Below are positions 61,003 through 64,000 of a stretch of 64,000 bases of DNA, one piece after another. Each line of letters starts with the position of its first letter. The first letter of the stretch is position 1. The stretch covers positions 14,067,116 through 14,131,115 of the forward strand of contig CM037830.1 of the NCBI GenBank assembly GCA_021234535.1. The letters are read 5' to 3'. The position numbers were made by a program, and so were the translations under genes. This DNA comes from Stichopus chloronotus. Taxonomy: Eukaryota > Echinodermata > Holothuroidea > Aspidochirotida > Stichopodidae. Under the pieces are notes generated by a model. That model saw only the letters and a program-made list of their open reading frames with translations. It did no database searches and had not been told where the DNA came from.

Positions 61003-62992
61003 GTATGCAAATAATATTCCTTCTTTTGTAGTTGTACAGTGTAATCATAATGTATGTAAACTAAACTGTACAGTAGTTTGTGTTGATCCTCTATCATGCC
61101 AAAACTTTGAATGCATTGAATGCACTTAATCTTGCTGCATGTGACATATCCCCTCTAACAAAGAAAGTGTAGGTCTATTTTCTGTTTCATTTATGCAACA
61201 CAGTAGACTTTGCCCTTCCCCTGCAAATGTCCAGAAATGGCCACTGTGACCAGGGGCATAGACAGAAATTCTGCCAAAGCACAATGCCACCTTAGGTTGG
61301 TTCGAAGAATACAAAAGCCCTTTGCCCAAAGTATACACCCCTCAGATCACTGGAAACAGCACTTCCCAGGTCCTTTTATGTACAGCAAGGCCAAAACTTG
61401 CAGGTCTACCACATACAATATTGGTAAATACTTGTAATTTCTCTTAAATAAACCTGAGAAAAAAATACAAAAAAAAAATATCAAGGAGGGTGTTCTCTTC
61501 ACCCTACCCTTGCCAAGTTGGCTATGCACTTGACTGTCACATATACAGTATATGGGCTGTTGGTTGTTCTTTTGCTGTGGAGCTCTTTCATTGATCAAAA
61601 CTTCATGTTAGATGTATGTACCAGTTGCCAAGGACCTGCTACAATCCAGACCTCTCATGGTCAATTGTGATAAAAAATTCACATCAATTACAAATTATGG
61701 AGGGTATTACATTCCTTGAATATTTCGTATGTCGAAAATGGTTTTGCAACTGTTCTCTGTTCCATAAGTACAGTACTTGTCTTGTTCCCACTGCTTATAG
61801 TCAAGACTTGCAGCATGAACAACTCACTCTTGCTTTTACTTGTACAGTATGCCAATTAGTGGCCTTGATATTTAATACCAAAGCCTTCAAGGATGAAAAT
61901 GGGGAACAGAATTTGAGACTATTCCGAGAGGAGTGAATCAATGTCACCAAACGCTGAACCTTGGTGTTGTTAACTGTAAGGACCTGGCCCCAGATTTAAC
62001 AATTACAGAATCAACTGAAATTGCATTGCTCTCAAGTACCTCTCCTTCTCATGATGTATTTGTTATGCAAATATCCCTGGGGACAGAAAATTAACAAAGT
62101 AATTTTTATTAGCTGAAACATGCACTTTCCTTTAGGCTGTGACTTTTGGAAGGTTTCACATGGTAATCTCATTTATTGCAACTTTTTCTTTTTTGTTTTT
62201 CATTTCAATATCCATTCTCAGGAAATGATGGACAGAGGGAGCTGTTGAGAGTTTTTGATGAAGAGGACATTGTCCTCTTCAAAGACATCTTGCAAAATGG
62301 ACCTCTCTCTTGGAATTGTTTTTTATCAGTCTTAGAATCAAGAAAACCAGGCACATACAGCATCACCCTGAGAGAGATGTTATGCAACTCACCTCCAGAT
62401 GGACTAATGCCTTCCCCTGATTTCATTTCTCTTTGTGACATCAGGTCGACTGCTTTAGTCAAGCTACATTTCTTAGTCACCATCAACAACAAGTTAGGCA
62501 ATGCTCATCTGGGTAAAATAAGCTACCATTTCAATGTCATAGCTGTTGAAAAGGAGAAGGACCAATTTGGAAGGAATTCCAAGATGATTTCAAAATCTCT
62601 TTTGAAGTATGATGACATATTCCACCTTTCATCAGATGGAGGCGACAGGTGTAATGTGAAATGTGGACCCCTGGCCATCCCTTTTGATTCATTCTTCCAG
62701 ATGGAAGGAAACAGAAAAGAATCTTTTCGTCACAAGCTGAAGTATTTCCTCAATCTGTGTGGTGGGACATGCACTGTTTTCTCTGCATTTGAGTTTTCAA
62801 GGAATCTCCTGCAAAGTGATGAAAAGCAGCTCTTCAAGTGCAATCAGGAGTCTTTCGTTAGTTTGGTCTCATCTTTGGATGACTCCTTCAAAGTAATTTC
62901 AGACAAGATTCAGTTATGCAAATCACATTTATGGTTCACACCATCAGTAGCAGCCTCCTTTAGCTCCACAGGTGACAAACATCAAGCATCAG
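60255..62992 (+). CDS. Gene C (partial): first two modules of the same protein
   Basis: Exon 1 is 60255-61002 and exon 2 is 62222-62992; the rest lies beyond the window. Exon 1 (start MANSTAVLVNEQ) encodes R1 with LSWEFF, RDFITLDTPRN, SFLEFDDVFHM and SFFAFEKDKK. Donor TTCCAG|gtatgc, phase 1. Exon 2 follows acceptor attctcag and encodes R2, nearly identical to B, with donor GCATCAG|gtagaa. Both exons are open, with the same lengths as in B (748 and 771 nt), so this copy looks functional as far as seen. Intron 2 differs from that of B from its first bases. Exon 3, only 1 kb downstream in B, is not found by 64000. Confidence 0.85.
62222..62992 (+). CDS. Gene C exon 2, module R2
   Basis: 771 nt, in phase with exon 1 (G|GA gives Gly). 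It is nearly identical in sequence to gene B exon 2 and pseudo-exon 2 of copy A. An alternative reading through the donor would stay open to 63204, but this has no homology to the module and is probably intron. Confidence 0.85.
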
Positions 62993-64000
62993 GTAGAAGC
63001 AATTTATTTTTTTCTCTCATTGCATTACTGCTGGTCACTTGTTCTTATCCTCCTGTGGAGATATATCAAGGAATGCAGCTTATATTGGGAGACAAATTTT
63101 TAGATTTTTATTCATTGATTAGTAAACTTAATCTTTGTAAAAGTAATTTAGAAACAGATATAGTTTGTGATGATGGGAATGAACTAATTAAGGTGCATAT
63201 GTGAATATGGAGTGACTCTGTTTTCTACTGAGATCAATAATAAAAAAAATAATGATCAATAGTTTGGCAGATTTAACTATGTTGCAGAAGATAGTTGTTT
63301 TTAATGTCTTAAGCATATTAGACAATTAGAAAATTGATTGATCTCTTGAGGATTATGTCATGCATACAGTAATGTGGAATTTGGATTCTTGGATATGTTA
63401 CAATCGAAGGGTCTTGTGAGTGATAGCAAATGATATCATACTTAAAGGAGATCGTTCTTGCTAGAAAGACATTACATATTTTTTCTGCAAAGTATTTCTC
63501 CACATTGGCCATAGATTTGTGTCCTGCAAAGATTAAGGTTAGAAGTAGACTAAAAACTTTTATCCAAAATATTCTTTCAGTTGATGCAAAAGGGAGGTTC
63601 AATTGAAATTTTCTTAAACTGATCAAACTTGAAAAATGCTCCCTGTAGATTTAGCTATTTGTTGTTCAGAATTTTAAATGCCAAATCAGTATCTACTCAT
63701 ATTGTCTGCAGGATGTATTTACTTGAACCATTTGGATAAAGATCCTCCCTAGAACAGGAGATGACCTCCAAAGGTGAAATGTCCTTTAGAATGCCTTTTG
63801 TCATTTGACTGAATATGATCAATTGAACCTAAAATGTGGCTACACATGAAGCAGAAATGCATTTCAAAACTCTCAGATAATGTTCATTCAGCATTTAGCA
63901 CTTTTCACCTGCGATATTTACATCAAGTACATGGCCCTTTAGAAGAAGAGCTGTTTAAAATTAAAGAATTCTTGAAAGCAATGTGTTGATAGATACTGTA
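62993..64000. other. Gene C intron 2 (partial), nothing recognised
   Basis: AT-rich sequence without similarity to intron 2 of gene B that I can see. No exon 3 match, minisatellite or mobile element was recognised. Confidence 0.45.

Noticed and set aside
62993..63204. Read-through extension of gene C exon 2 as true coding sequence
   Set aside because: The donor GCATCAG|gt is conserved in all three copies, and the extension has no similarity to the module or to gene B.

Overview
The window is animal (eukaryotic) genomic DNA: AT-rich, with GT-AG introns, phase-1 domain exons, MITEs, a CR1/Jockey-like LINE remnant and tandem repeats. The dispersed 'AGGTCAtttgAGGTCA' repeats and general texture recall marine deuterostomes, perhaps an echinoderm such as a sea cucumber. 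That placement is a low-confidence impression, not a measurement.

The core of the window is a tandem array of one large gene, all copies on the + strand. Copy B (27989-47781) appears intact. Ten exons joined at GT-AG sites give exactly 4335 nt, a 1444-aa protein plus stop. Exons 1-4 are each about 255 codons, each starts and ends in phase 1, and each encodes one repeat of a module that looks like three winged-helix (LOTUS/OST-HTH or Egalitarian-like) segments. Exons 5-10 encode a C-terminal NTPase that matches the SpoIIIAA/Ycf45 family (known from Firmicutes, cyanobacteria, plastids and plant nuclei) along its whole length. It has a Walker A motif (GRRGVGKTT), but the Glu normally following the Walker B Asp is Leu. 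I know of no described animal gene with this architecture, and it is the main candidate for a new system.

Copy A (2322-21642) is a decayed copy. Exon 1 is deleted at a sharp junction (1190/1191), exon 2 has lost its acceptor and is frameshifted, exon 3 is frameshifted, exons 4-6 are replaced by about 12 kb of repeats, and exon 10 has an in-frame stop. Its ATPase exons 7-9 are still open and correctly spliced. Copy C (60255 to beyond the window) has intact exons 1 and 2. The first 1.2 kb match the 3' flank of copy B and the upstream flank of copies B/C, so another unit probably lies upstream. The B-to-C spacing is about 32.3 kb.

Layout: 1-1190 flank shared by the units; 1191-6660 copy A 5' part with a hAT MITE (3225-4020); 6660-18600 repeat-filled block (361-bp inverted-repeat element, 1.3-1.4 kb fold-back units, 735-bp tandem array); 18610-24420 copy A ATPase part and 3' flank; 24420-27988 flank and upstream region of B with a TTAA MITE; 27989-47781 gene B; 47782-52950 3' flank; 53172-54367 144-bp satellite element; 54480-55690 tetranucleotide array; 55700-56580 about 200-bp tandem repeats; 56590-60254 upstream region of C carrying a LINE fragment and a TTAA MITE; 60255-64000 gene C, 5' part. 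Several mobile elements can be proven by comparing filled and empty sites between copies.
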